Below are positions 56,298 through 64,000 of a stretch of DNA of 64,000 nucleotides, piece after piece. Within the stretch, counting starts at the first letter, position 1; each line of letters opens with the position of its first letter. Source of the DNA: Clostridium ganghwense (GTDB lineage Bacteria > Bacillota > Clostridia > Clostridiales > Clostridiaceae). Position numbers and translations under genes: made by a program. The stretch spans positions 62,001-126,000 of the forward strand of contig NZ_JAPQES010000003.1 in NCBI RefSeq assembly GCF_026735165.1. Reading direction: 5' to 3'. The notes beneath the pieces are model-generated. The model was not told the origin of the DNA. It made no database searches and saw only the letters and a list, made by a program, of their open reading frames with translations.

Positions 56298-57140
56298 TTA
56301 TTTTAGAAATGTCTTATATCCTTTATTCACACTTAAAGTTTCTCCTGTTTTTTTATCCGTCACTTTTACAACAATCTTATAAAGTCTTTTATTGGCTTCA
56401 TTTGAAATAGATGAATTATCTTCTATTTTTAAAATGTCATTATACTGTCTTATTTTACCACCGTGTTTTTCAACAATAATTTCAGGTGATGAACTTAACT
56501 TATCAGCTTTAACAAAATATAACTCTAAAATATCACTGCTTTCATTATCTGCTGAAATTGTAAGTCCATTTGGTAAATCTCTTAAAATATCAATTCTTAT
56601 TTTTATTTTATCCTTTTCTTTTTCACTGCTTCTAATTATTTTTTCGTGTCCAATTGTTCTTTCATCTTCAGTTTTTTTCTCTTCATCTCTTAATGTAAAC
56701 ACTATATCATTGTCCATACTGTGAATTTTTATATAAGGCTTGACTACATTTTGTTGTGGTATTGATAAAATTTGATTATTATTATAAAACTGTATAACTT
56801 CACTTTGCTTTGGAAATACAATCTTATAATCAGAAGCTATGCTGTCACTGCCATTTTCTCCACTTACTGAATTATGTTTAAATTCATAGCCTTCAACAGG
56901 TTCTATAGAACAATCCACATGAAAATTACCTTCATCTAAATTATAGCTGTTCAAATTAACTCCTGATTTGATTTTTTCCATATACTTTTGTGCCAAATTA
57001 GTAGCTTTTTGCTTATCCTCTGAAACTTTTGTAAACTTAACTGAGGTTAAAACCATACTGGAAAGAGGAGTAATTATTATTCCAAGTATAGCAATGGTTA
57101 TTAAAAGTTCTAGTAAAGTAAAACCTTTGCTCTTTCTCAT
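56298..57140 (-). CDS. Type IV minor pilin, PilV-like
   Basis: The leader MRKSKG-FTLLELLITIAILGIIITP is followed by about 250 residues, 280 in total. The ATG at 57140 follows GGAGGGGG closely and gives a normal six-residue leader; an in-frame TTG 18 bases upstream is covered by the ribosome site. It lies between pilO and the PilX-like gene. Confidence 0.82.
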   Translation of the reverse strand: MRKSKGFTLLELLITIAILGIIITPLSSMVLTSVKFTKVSEDKQKATNLAQKYMEKIKSGVNLNSYNLDEGNFHVDCSIEPVEGYEFKHNSVSGENGSDSIASDYKIVFPKQSEVIQFYNNNQILSIPQQNVVKPYIKIHSMDNDIVFTLRDEEKKTEDERTIGHEKIIRSSEKEKDKIKIRIDILRDLPNGLTISADNESSDILELYFVKADKLSSSPEIIVEKHGGKIRQYNDILKIEDNSSISNEANKRLYKIVVKVTDKKTGETLSVNKGYKTFLK

Positions 57141-57158
57141 TTTCCCCCTCCAAATCAA

Positions 57159-58394
57159 CTACTTACGATTCACTGTAATTTTTCCACTTTTATTAATCAC
57201 ACTTACTCTTGGCTTATTTTTATCATCATATTTTATATCGACTATAACTTCTTTGTTAGTATTATTATATAATTTCACACTAGCTCCTGCTAAATCTTCG
57301 CTAGAATTTCTTGAACTTGAAAATATAGAAATATTGATGGTGTTTTCTATTGGATTAAATACAGTTCCATTGCCATTAAAATCTGCTGGATAAGCTTCTT
57401 TACCATTTTTATATTTATAATAATATTTTCCATTTGCTTCAGTAATATAAAGTTCTACACTTTCAATACCTGGATTATCTGATATAACATAAGATTTTTT
57501 AGAACTGTCCTTTGTTTTTCCAAGTATAACTGTTGGTAAATCTGAACTTATAGGCACAACATTCATAGAAAAATCGTAATTTCTTTTACTTTCAGTGACT
57601 ACTTCTGCTTTTCCTATTGTATTATCGAAAAATGGATTAATCTTACCATATTCATTCTTAAAATCCCACTTTAAGTATTCACTGTCTTCCTCAATTGAAA
57701 GTTTAGGTACTGCATAAAATTCAAGAGTTAAATTCCCTGCAAGGTTACTTTCATCAGCAGTCAAACTTATATTTTTTATAACTATTCTATTGTTGAAATT
57801 TGTAATTTCATCTATAAATTTCATTACATTATCGTATGAACCTTTAAAATTAATACCTATTGTCATTTTTTCTGCTTCTGGCTCAACCTTTTTATTATCT
57901 TTTTCTTTATCATTATTTTCTTTATTATTATTTTGTTGACTTTTATTTTTATTTGAAGACTTTTCTTCGTCTAAAGCTTTATATTCTTTAACAATCCCTT
58001 CTAATAAGAATGATTGAGTATTATCTTTTTTCTGCTCTTCTTTTAATTTCTGAACTTCTGGTTTTGATATGCTAAAAGAATCACATTGCACACCAGATTT
58101 TTCTATCATATCATTTAAAATAACTATTATCTTTTCTTCTTTAATTGAAGGGAATAATTCTATTACATTCTCATATATTTTACTATTAATAATTTTTATT
58201 TCTTTATTAAGCTTTTTCTCATGAACTACATTATTATTTAATTTCTGAATTTCTACGTTGTATTTATCTCTTTTGTCTTGTAACTCTTTAACTTTATCCA
58301 TTCTTACACTAAATATAAATTTATAATATGCCCCAAGGAGTGCAACAATTAACAATATAATCAGTAAGATTTTTTCACGCTTAGTTGCTTTCAT
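57159..58394 (-). CDS. pilO: PilO-like alignment protein of the type IV pilus
   Basis: The 411 residues comprise a short cytoplasmic start, one membrane helix (ILLIILLIVALLGAYYKFIF), a coiled coil (residues 30-80), a Lys/Asn/Glu-rich linker near 150-170 and a PilO ferredoxin-like domain (MTIGINFKGSYDNVMKFIDEITN). It then has an extra C-terminal domain of about 180 residues not found in standard PilO of roughly 200 residues. It overlaps pilN by 14 bases, so the two are coupled. Assignment rests on fold pattern and order rather than strong motifs. Confidence 0.75.
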   Translation of the reverse strand: MKATKREKILLIILLIVALLGAYYKFIFSVRMDKVKELQDKRDKYNVEIQKLNNNVVHEKKLNKEIKIINSKIYENVIELFPSIKEEKIIVILNDMIEKSGVQCDSFSISKPEVQKLKEEQKKDNTQSFLLEGIVKEYKALDEEKSSNKNKSQQNNNKENNDKEKDNKKVEPEAEKMTIGINFKGSYDNVMKFIDEITNFNNRIVIKNISLTADESNLAGNLTLEFYAVPKLSIEEDSEYLKWDFKNEYGKINPFFDNTIGKAEVVTESKRNYDFSMNVVPISSDLPTVILGKTKDSSKKSYVISDNPGIESVELYITEANGKYYYKYKNGKEAYPADFNGNGTVFNPIENTINISIFSSSRNSSEDLAGASVKLYNNTNKEVIVDIKYDDKNKPRVSVINKSGKITVNRK

Positions 58395-58947
58395 TTACAC
58401 TCTCCTCCTTAAACGAACATATAATGTTGAATGAATATTGTGTTCCTTCCTCAGAACTTGTTATATTTGATACATGAACATCATCAAATACTCCACAAGT
58501 TTTTAAATTATGCTCAAACTCTGCAATAGAAGTTCTATTTGCAGCCGTTCCTTGTATGGTTACATTATCACTTATATTCATTACCTGAAAAGATACTTCC
58601 TTAGGAACTTGATTAGATACTTTTTTTATAAGTGCTGTTTTTATCCTGTCACTCTTCATAGTTATTTTATTTACTTCTTCCACAGCATCATAATAATTGT
58701 TTAATAAGTTCAGTTTTTTCTGTGCAATATCCATTTTTTGTGCTGCTGTTTTAAGTTCTTTTGAATTTAAGATTTTCTCTTTGCTAGCAACTTCATTTTC
58801 TAGAGAATTTATTTTAAATACAGTATATAAATGCCCAACCACCATTGCACCAACTATCATAGTTGCTATAATACCAACATAAACAAATTTTAAGCTTGAA
58901 CTTTTCTTCTCTTCATAAAAGGCTTCAAAAAAATTATAATCTCTCAT
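58381..58947 (-). CDS. pilN: PilN-like alignment protein of the type IV pilus
   Basis: The 188 residues comprise an N-terminal cytoplasmic DYNFFEAF segment that should bind PilM, one membrane helix (FVYVGIIATMIVGAMVVGHL), a coiled coil and a small domain (VSFQVMNISDNVTIQGTAANRTSIAEFEHNL). Ribosome site TAGGTGAT. It lies eight bases after pilM, in the usual pilM-pilN-pilO order. Confidence 0.85.
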   Translation of the reverse strand: MRDYNFFEAFYEEKKSSSLKFVYVGIIATMIVGAMVVGHLYTVFKINSLENEVASKEKILNSKELKTAAQKMDIAQKKLNLLNNYYDAVEEVNKITMKSDRIKTALIKKVSNQVPKEVSFQVMNISDNVTIQGTAANRTSIAEFEHNLKTCGVFDDVHVSNITSSEEGTQYSFNIICSFKEESVNESN

Positions 58948-58955
58948 ATCATCAC

Positions 58956-60026
58956 CTATCTAAGTCTAATAATGCCGCCAATGGCATTTAGATATCTTTC
59001 TAAGTTAATATTACAAGCTGCTTCACCAGTTACTGAAATATTGCTCATCTGCTCCAGTTTTTCAACAGGTATATTAAGTAATGATTCCATATATCCACAA
59101 ATCCCTTTAAGTTCACTTACTCCACCATGAATATAAATCTTGCTCATTTTTTTAAATCTATTTTTATTTATATAGTAGTCAATCATTCTTTGAATATCAC
59201 TAGCCCATCTATCCACTACTCTCTTTACAGAAGCAGTAATAATCTCAGCTTCTTCATTTTCTAAAATCTTACCTTCTTTTAAATTACATAAAGCCATCTT
59301 TTTCTTTTCAGCTTCTTTATCACTTATACCAAGTTCACTAGCTATATTAGCGTCTAAATAACTTCCTCCGCCCATAATAATTCTTGTAAACTGCAGTACT
59401 CCTTCTGAAATTATATTTAACTCTATTTGTTCATAGCCTATATCTACAACTACCACAGTATTTTCTAAGCTGTATTGTTCAGAATTAATATCTATATCAT
59501 CAATATCAAATAATTTAGCTATACAGTTTGAACTTAAATCTAAAGCCACTGGAGTAAACTTTAACTCCTTTGCTAAATCCCAATACATCTTTGCCATTAT
59601 TTTAGGATAAATTCCTACACGTATTGCCGCCTTCTTTACACTCTCTTCTTCATACTCGTTTAGCTTTTTATATTTAATTATATATTCATCAAAATTTATA
59701 GGAAGATACTGCTTCATTTCGTATTCTATTAAAGAATCCATTTCATTGGGTTTTACAAGAGGAACAGAAATCTCCCTTGTAATTATAGAGGTGCTTTTAG
59801 ATACGCATATTAATTTCTTGGTCTTAGTATTCATTCTTTTTATAGCTTCTGCTAATTCTTCTTTCATTGTAATTAAATTAGTAATTTCTCCATCATTAAA
59901 ACAATTCTTAGGAACTTCAAAACTCAGGGCTTTTTGAACTATTACCTTCTTTCCCTGCATCCTTCCTTCCACCAGCTTAGCATTTTCACTTCCAAGTTCC
60001 AGTGATAATACATTTCTTTGAAACAA
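58956..60026 (-). CDS. pilM: PilM, actin-like cytoplasmic pilus assembly protein
   Basis: This actin-fold ATPase-like protein has 356 residues from the chosen start. It has LELGSENAKLVEG (phosphate 1 region), VVVDIGYEQIELNIISEG and the adenosine region KIYIHGGVSELKGICGYME. It binds the PilN tail on the inner membrane side. The GTG at 60035 lies within AGGAGGTG itself, so I use TTG at 60026, eight bases after AAGGAGG. It is separated from pilA by a large hairpin. Confidence 0.9.
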   Translation of the reverse strand: MFQRNVLSLELGSENAKLVEGRMQGKKVIVQKALSFEVPKNCFNDGEITNLITMKEELAEAIKRMNTKTKKLICVSKSTSIITREISVPLVKPNEMDSLIEYEMKQYLPINFDEYIIKYKKLNEYEEESVKKAAIRVGIYPKIMAKMYWDLAKELKFTPVALDLSSNCIAKLFDIDDIDINSEQYSLENTVVVVDIGYEQIELNIISEGVLQFTRIIMGGGSYLDANIASELGISDKEAEKKKMALCNLKEGKILENEEAEIITASVKRVVDRWASDIQRMIDYYINKNRFKKMSKIYIHGGVSELKGICGYMESLLNIPVEKLEQMSNISVTGEAACNINLERYLNAIGGIIRLR

Positions 60027-60105
60027 GCTGAGCACCTCCTTTTACGTAGTACAGTTTCATATAGTTTTCATAAAATAACTTTTTGAATTATTTCTCTTAA
60101 ATAAC

Positions 60106-60147
60106 AATTTATACATTATAGGTGTAATAACCCATAATGTATAAATT
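60106..60147 (-). terminator. Large hairpin between pilA and pilM, probable partial terminator or mRNA stabiliser
   Basis: A 14-bp perfect stem (60106-60119 with 60134-60147, arm AATTTATACATTAT) is followed on the minus strand by GTTATTT rather than a long T-run. It could limit transcription into pilM or protect the pilA 3' end, giving more major pilin than machinery. Confidence 0.6.
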
Positions 60148-60177
60148 AAAATTAATTTTATATACTTTACACACTCA

Positions 60178-60582
60178 TTATTTTGGATATACTTGTTTAG
60201 TACCAGTAGTATCTCTGTAAACAGTTATTTCTCCAGCTGACGAAATTTTTATATAAAATGAAGCTGCACTTCCTGTTTGTTGAGGTTTAGGAACTGTACT
60301 AAGCTCAGCTGTAACTTTTGGAGCAGCTGTAGTTGTTACAGCTGTTACTGCAGTATAATCTGTACCTGTTGTTAAGGTTCCATTAGCAATTGCCATTGCA
60401 GCAGCATCTGCTATCAGCTTACCATTAGCTTGATCTGCACTTATTTTAGCTTTTTCTTGAGTATTAGTAAATCTAGGTATTGCCACAGCCGCCAATATTC
60501 CTAAAATAGCAATAACAACAATAAGTTCAATAAGTGTAAAACCTTTTTTCTTCTTTAAGTTTTTCTTTAAATTAGTATTCAT
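60178..60582 (-). CDS. pilA: Type IV pilin PilA (major pilin)
   Basis: This 134-residue class III prepilin has leader MNTNLKKNLKKKKG, then FTLIELIVVIAILGILAAVAIPRF with Glu5 and Pro22 of the mature protein. A short globular domain follows, rich in Ala and Thr, without cysteines. The strong ribosome site AAAGGGGAGG and a single small ORF flanked by non-coding DNA fit a highly expressed major pilin. Confidence 0.93.
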   Translation of the reverse strand: MNTNLKKNLKKKKGFTLIELIVVIAILGILAAVAIPRFTNTQEKAKISADQANGKLIADAAAMAIANGTLTTGTDYTAVTAVTTTAAPKVTAELSTVPKPQQTGSAASFYIKISSAGEITVYRDTTGTKQVYPK

Positions 60583-60684
60583 AAAAATACCCTCCCCTTT
60601 TAATGTTTTATTTAAAGTTTAATTATAATCATAAATATAGTTAGCTTTTTGAATTAACTGTCCACTGTCAATTCTCAACTGCCT

Positions 60685-61890
60685 TTATATTGCGTTGTAC
60701 ATATCAAACATAGGCATTAACATAGCTATAACTATAAATCCTACCAATAGTCCTACTACTAAAATAAGTATAGGTTCTACCATGGCAGTCATTTTTGATA
60801 AGGCTTCTTCAACCTCTTGATCATAAAACCTCGCTGTTTTTTCTAAAATATCATCTAAAGACCCTGACTCTTCCCCTATTTTTATCATGGATATAACCAT
60901 AGGTGGAAAAATCTCTATATGTTCTAGAGCTTCATTTAATGGAATACCCTTTACTACCTTTTCTCGAACCTGCATAAGCAAATCTTCAACCATTTTATTG
61001 TCAAGAACCTTTGATACAATCTCAAGAGCATTTACCATAGTAACTCCACTATATAGAATTGTTGATAATCCTCTTGCAAATCTTAAGGTTACTATTTTCC
61101 TATTTGTACCCCTAATTAAAGGGAAATTCAATTTTAACTTATCTAAATTTCTAGCTCCTAAAGTGGTTTTGCCATACATTCTTATTCCTAATATAAATAA
61201 CATAATAACTATAAGAATCATATACCAGTAATTTTTTAGTACTGCACTCAACCCAATAACTGCTTTTGTAGGACCTGGAAGTTCCATATTACTGCCTTCA
61301 AACATAGTCATGAAGGTTGGCATTACAAAGGTTAATAAAAAAGTTACTACTCCTATAGCTGCAATTAATAATATTATCGGATAAATAAGTGCTCCTTTTA
61401 TCTTACCGTTTATTTTATTATCCTTTTCATACTGCTCTGCCATTCTTTCTAAAATCGTGCCTAAACTCCCAGTTTCTTCTCCCGACTCTATCATATTTAC
61501 AAGCAGCTTTGGATAAACATCTTCATATTTTTTCATAGCACTTGATAGAGTAGAACCTTTTTGAATATCCTCGTATATTACATCAAGACTATCCCTCATT
61601 TTTTTATTTGTAGATTGTTTTCTAAGCAAATTAACTGAATTCAGTATATCTGAGCCAGCTTCATGAAGCGTTGCAAACTGTCTGCAGAAAACCGCTAAAT
61701 CTTTTGTCTTAATCTTTGAAAAGGCACTTCCCAGCTCAAGTTCTTTACTTTGAATCTTTTCTTCAACATATAAGGGGTAATAGTCATTTTCCCTTATCAT
61801 TGCAAGGACTTCGTTTTTGTTGTTAGCACTAAACTCTCCTTGGATTCTTTTCCCTTTGTTATCCATTGCCTTATATTTAAATAAGGGCAT
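60685..61890 (-). CDS. pilC: Type IV pilus inner-membrane platform protein PilC
   Basis: The 401 residues comprise two GspF/T2SSF domains (CRQFATLHEAGSDILNSVNLL and FARGLSTILYSGVTMVNALEIV) and three membrane helices, ending GLLVGFIVIAMLMPMFDMYNAI. It transmits PilB motor motion to pilin assembly. I use ATG at 61890, six bases after GAGGTG, not the GTG inside that site. It lies 33 bases after pilB. Confidence 0.95.
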   Translation of the reverse strand: MPLFKYKAMDNKGKRIQGEFSANNKNEVLAMIRENDYYPLYVEEKIQSKELELGSAFSKIKTKDLAVFCRQFATLHEAGSDILNSVNLLRKQSTNKKMRDSLDVIYEDIQKGSTLSSAMKKYEDVYPKLLVNMIESGEETGSLGTILERMAEQYEKDNKINGKIKGALIYPIILLIAAIGVVTFLLTFVMPTFMTMFEGSNMELPGPTKAVIGLSAVLKNYWYMILIVIMLFILGIRMYGKTTLGARNLDKLKLNFPLIRGTNRKIVTLRFARGLSTILYSGVTMVNALEIVSKVLDNKMVEDLLMQVREKVVKGIPLNEALEHIEIFPPMVISMIKIGEESGSLDDILEKTARFYDQEVEEALSKMTAMVEPILILVVGLLVGFIVIAMLMPMFDMYNAI

Positions 61891-61923
61891 AACATTCACC
61901 TCTTTTGTTATGCATATTTTTTA

Positions 61924-63609
61924 CTACTCCTTCAAAAATGCAACCTTTGTCAGCTCCTCAATAGTTGTCTGACCTTTTAAAACCAACTCTTTACAAGCTT
62001 TTTTCAAAGTTTTCATTCCCATTGACCTATTTAAATCTCTGATTTTATCTACACTTTCCTCATCCTGTATTAAATCTCTGTGTTCCCTTGTTATTTCCAT
62101 TATTTCATATATGCCTTTTCTACCATAATAACCAGTGTTGTTACAGTAAGTACACCCTTCACCTTTATACAACTTAAGTTCTTCGTTTTTATCAATACCC
62201 AGCATCTTCTTTTCATAGGAACTTGCCTCATATTTTGCTTTGCATTTTGGGCAAATCTTTCTTACAAGCCTTTGAGATATAAGTCCTGAAACTGAAGATG
62301 CAAGAAGATAAGACTCTATCCCCATATCCATTAGTCTAGCAATGGTTGAAGCTGTATCATTGGTATGAATTGTACTTAAAACTAAATGACCTGTTATAGC
62401 AGCTCTTACTGATATTTGAGCTGTTTCAGCATCTCTAATTTCTCCTATCATAACTATATCTGGATCCTGTCTCAAAATAGCTCTCAATCCCGAAGCAAAT
62501 GTCATTCCTGCTTTAGTATTTACATTTACCTGATTTACCCCATCTATAGTGTATTCAACTGGATTTTCTACTGTAACAATATTTCTCTCTCCACTATTCA
62601 GTTCAGTAAGTAAGGTATATAAAGTTGTAGATTTTCCACTTCCTGTAGGACCTGTAGCTAAAATTATTCCATAAGGACTTTTTATAATTCTTTCTAGCTT
62701 GTCCATATCTTCACAAGTCATACCCATGTCTTCCTTATTTATTAAAGATTCATTTTTCTTCAGAACCCTTATTACTATCTTTTCACCAAAAACTGTTGGA
62801 AGAGATGATACTCTCAAATCAATCTGCTGTTCATCAATTTTTGTAATAATTCTACCATCCTGTGGAATTCTCTTTTCTGCTATATTAAGACTTGCTAATA
62901 TTTTAATTCTAGTTACTAGTGAACCCATATTATCTTTTGATGTTCTTAAAACCTCTTGAAGTGCCCCATCAACTCTGTATCTTATTCTTATATAATTTTC
63001 AAAAGGCTCTATGTGTATATCACTTGCGTTAGCCTTAACTGCATTTTTTATCACTGAATCAATAAGCTTTACTACTGGTGCATTTTTTACATCTTCAAAT
63101 TCTTCTACATCTTGTTTTACTTCTAATTTTTCATGTGATTTACTCAGTTCTTCTGCAGCCTTTTCTACATATTCACTTGAATAATACTTATCTATAGCCT
63201 TTTCTATATTCAATTTAGTGTCTATTACTGTAATAACTTGTCTACCTGTAGCTATTTGAACATCATCAATAGCATACAAATTAAGCGGATCTGTCATAGC
63301 TACCTTTATATTGTTTCTTTCAAAAGCAAAAGCAATTAATCCATATTTCTTTGCTAAATTTTCTGGTACTGCTCTAACTGCATCTCTATCTAGCTTCATC
63401 ATATCTAAATGAACTCTACCTATACCCAACTGCAGCTTAAGAACTTCTATAATATCTTCTTCATTTAATATCTTGTCCTGAATAAGAAGTTCACCTAACT
63501 TAGCACCTGAAGATCCCTGCTTTGCTAGTACAGTTTTTAATTGTTCCTTCGTAATTTTACCTGCTTGAACCAATAAGTCTCCAAGTCTTTTTTTATTTAA
63601 AACATTCAT
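61924..63609 (-). CDS. pilB: Type IV pilus assembly ATPase PilB
   Basis: The 561 residues comprise an N-terminal GSPII_E_N (MshEN-like) domain, often a c-di-GMP binder, at about 1-150, then the secretion ATPase with Walker A GPTGSGKST and Walker B-type ILRQDPDIVMIGEIRD. The zinc tetracysteine is CPKCKAKY...GCTYCNNTG. It powers pilus extension. ATG at 63609 follows AGGTGA by eight bases and is preferred over GTG at 63621. It is the first gene of the locus. No PilT retraction ATPase is present in the window. Confidence 0.95.
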   Translation of the reverse strand: MNVLNKKRLGDLLVQAGKITKEQLKTVLAKQGSSGAKLGELLIQDKILNEEDIIEVLKLQLGIGRVHLDMMKLDRDAVRAVPENLAKKYGLIAFAFERNNIKVAMTDPLNLYAIDDVQIATGRQVITVIDTKLNIEKAIDKYYSSEYVEKAAEELSKSHEKLEVKQDVEEFEDVKNAPVVKLIDSVIKNAVKANASDIHIEPFENYIRIRYRVDGALQEVLRTSKDNMGSLVTRIKILASLNIAEKRIPQDGRIITKIDEQQIDLRVSSLPTVFGEKIVIRVLKKNESLINKEDMGMTCEDMDKLERIIKSPYGIILATGPTGSGKSTTLYTLLTELNSGERNIVTVENPVEYTIDGVNQVNVNTKAGMTFASGLRAILRQDPDIVMIGEIRDAETAQISVRAAITGHLVLSTIHTNDTASTIARLMDMGIESYLLASSVSGLISQRLVRKICPKCKAKYEASSYEKKMLGIDKNEELKLYKGEGCTYCNNTGYYGRKGIYEIMEITREHRDLIQDEESVDKIRDLNRSMGMKTLKKACKELVLKGQTTIEELTKVAFLKE

Positions 63610-63674
63610 CTTCTCATTCACCTACTATCTGTTGATATAATTCGACAAATAATGATACTATCCTTTATACTTTA

Positions 63675-63704
63675 ATTATATAAGATTTTTTTGCTTTTTT
63701 CCAA
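63675..63704 (-). promoter_or_regulatory. Possible second promoter of pilB, downstream of the riboswitch terminator
   Basis: On the minus strand, TTGGAA (63704-63699), 18 bases, TATAAT (63680-63675). It would start transcription after the terminator and so give some riboswitch-independent pilB mRNA. Confidence 0.45.
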
Positions 63705-63802
63705 TGAAAATTTTACAAACTCACATTAATCTGATATAATACTAAGTTTGCATATTTTGCTATCGTTATTAAATCATATTTTTAAATAGATAATAAATTA
63801 AA

Positions 63803-63840
63803 TATAAAAAAACCGACCACTTCTTACGAAATAGTCGGTT
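63803..63840 (-). terminator. Riboswitch terminator (expression platform) upstream of pilB
   Basis: On the minus strand AACCGACTATTTC pairs with GAAGTGGTCGGTT around a GTAA loop, 13 bp including two G-U pairs, followed by UUUUU and AUA. The 5' arm starts with AACCGAC, which is part of the conserved 3' strand of the c-di-GMP-II aptamer, so aptamer and terminator should exclude each other. Confidence 0.9.
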
Positions 63841-63905
63841 GCACTACTAACTCCCTATATACCAAGTGCCCAAATACAGTATATAGTTCTTCGTTTCCCA
63901 TAGTA
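63830..63905 (-). promoter_or_regulatory. Cyclic di-GMP-II riboswitch aptamer controlling the type IV pilus operon
   Basis: The minus-strand RNA contains, in order, GGGAAACGAAGAAC, UUUGGGCACUUG, GAGUUAGUAGUGCAACCGAC. These are the hallmark conserved blocks of class II c-di-GMP riboswitches (GGAAA, UUGGGCACUUG, GUUAGUAGUGCAACCGA), with the GCAC/GUGC pairing intact. The P1 stem below the core is weak here. The aptamer 3' strand overlaps the following terminator. Ligand binding should therefore block termination and switch pilB and downstream genes on, as for the pilus riboswitch of Clostridioides difficile. Confidence 0.9.
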
Positions 63906-63970
63906 TTGACTTTTGATATATATATATTCCATTTCTTTCAATAATTACCCATTTTATACCCTATTCATAC

Positions 63971-64000
63971 ATTATAATACATAATATTAGTAATAGTCAA
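63971..64000 (-). promoter_or_regulatory. Promoter of the riboswitch-pil transcript
   Basis: On the minus strand, TTGACT (64000-63995), 18 bases, TATAAT (63976-63971). The predicted start near 63964 leaves about 60 bases of leader before the aptamer. The -35 box touches the window edge. Confidence 0.7.

Noticed and set aside
63830-63905. c-di-GMP-I (GEMM) riboswitch
   Set aside because: The class I core with its GNRA tetraloop-receptor pattern is absent, while the class II blocks are present.
47013-64000. PilT retraction ATPase in the pilus locus
   Set aside because: Only one secretion ATPase (PilB) is present. A PilT gene, if any, lies outside the window.
1-64000. CRISPR arrays, insertion sequences, prophage genes, tRNA or rRNA
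   Set aside because: I saw no spaced direct repeats, transposase or integrase motifs, or tRNA/rRNA-like sequence on either strand by reading; a tRNAscan or ISfinder search was not possible.

Overview
The window is AT-rich DNA packed with long genes. Its AGA-biased arginine codons, purine-rich AGGAGG ribosome sites, Rho-independent terminators and gene families (acetolactate synthase, Lar/nickel transport, Etf-linked lactate dehydrogenases, Gram-positive type IV pili) point to an anaerobic Firmicute of the Clostridium group. It holds no rRNA, tRNA, CRISPR array, transposase or phage gene that I can see. Most genes are on the minus strand, so operons are read from high to low coordinates.

Layout. 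1-876 is the 3' part of a CoA-disulfide-reductase-like fusion ending in TusA and DsrE domains. 965-9275 has a CPBP membrane protease, an M29 aminopeptidase, a DMT permease, a YhaN/YhaO (SbcCD-like) nuclease pair and an ADP-ribosylglycohydrolase. 9545-18449 has a DUF4397 protein, a hydantoinase-like amidohydrolase, a PAP2 phosphatase with an alpha/beta hydrolase, ilvBN and an M48 protease. 18606-22866 (plus strand) has a GntR/YtrA-regulated ABC transporter behind a 19-bp inverted repeat, then gltX.

22908-28268 is a nickel operon: NikMN, NikQ and NikO import Ni, and LarC (apparently made by a -1 frameshift on nine A), LarE and LarB build the nickel-pincer cofactor of lactate racemase. LarA itself is not in the window. 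28416-33010 encodes an O-antigen-ligase-like membrane protein with TPRs and a large exported beta-propeller protein.

33245-46499 is a lactate-oxidation island with two modules. Each has a lactate permease, EtfB, EtfA and an FAD lactate dehydrogenase. Module B has an EtfA with a ferredoxin-like domain, as in electron-bifurcating LDH/Etf complexes. Module A has a short EtfA, an acyl-CoA dehydrogenase and different codon use. A FadR-type GntR regulator sits between them. Three promoters are clearly paralogous: each has a matching -35/-10 pair, a TGGTnnnACCA-like operator just downstream of the predicted start and a cre-like site upstream. A fourth, unrelated promoter carries the same operator core.

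47013-64000 is a type IV pilus locus (pilB, pilC, pilA, pilM, pilN, pilO, three minor pilins, a 1842-residue vWA/PA14 adhesin and pilD). Its leader carries a strong match to a class II cyclic-di-GMP riboswitch whose conserved 3' strand is also the 5' arm of a 13-bp terminator. This predicts that c-di-GMP switches pilus and adhesin expression on. Two genes, the amidohydrolase and ilvN, have good ribosome sites but only ATA or ATT where the start codon should be.
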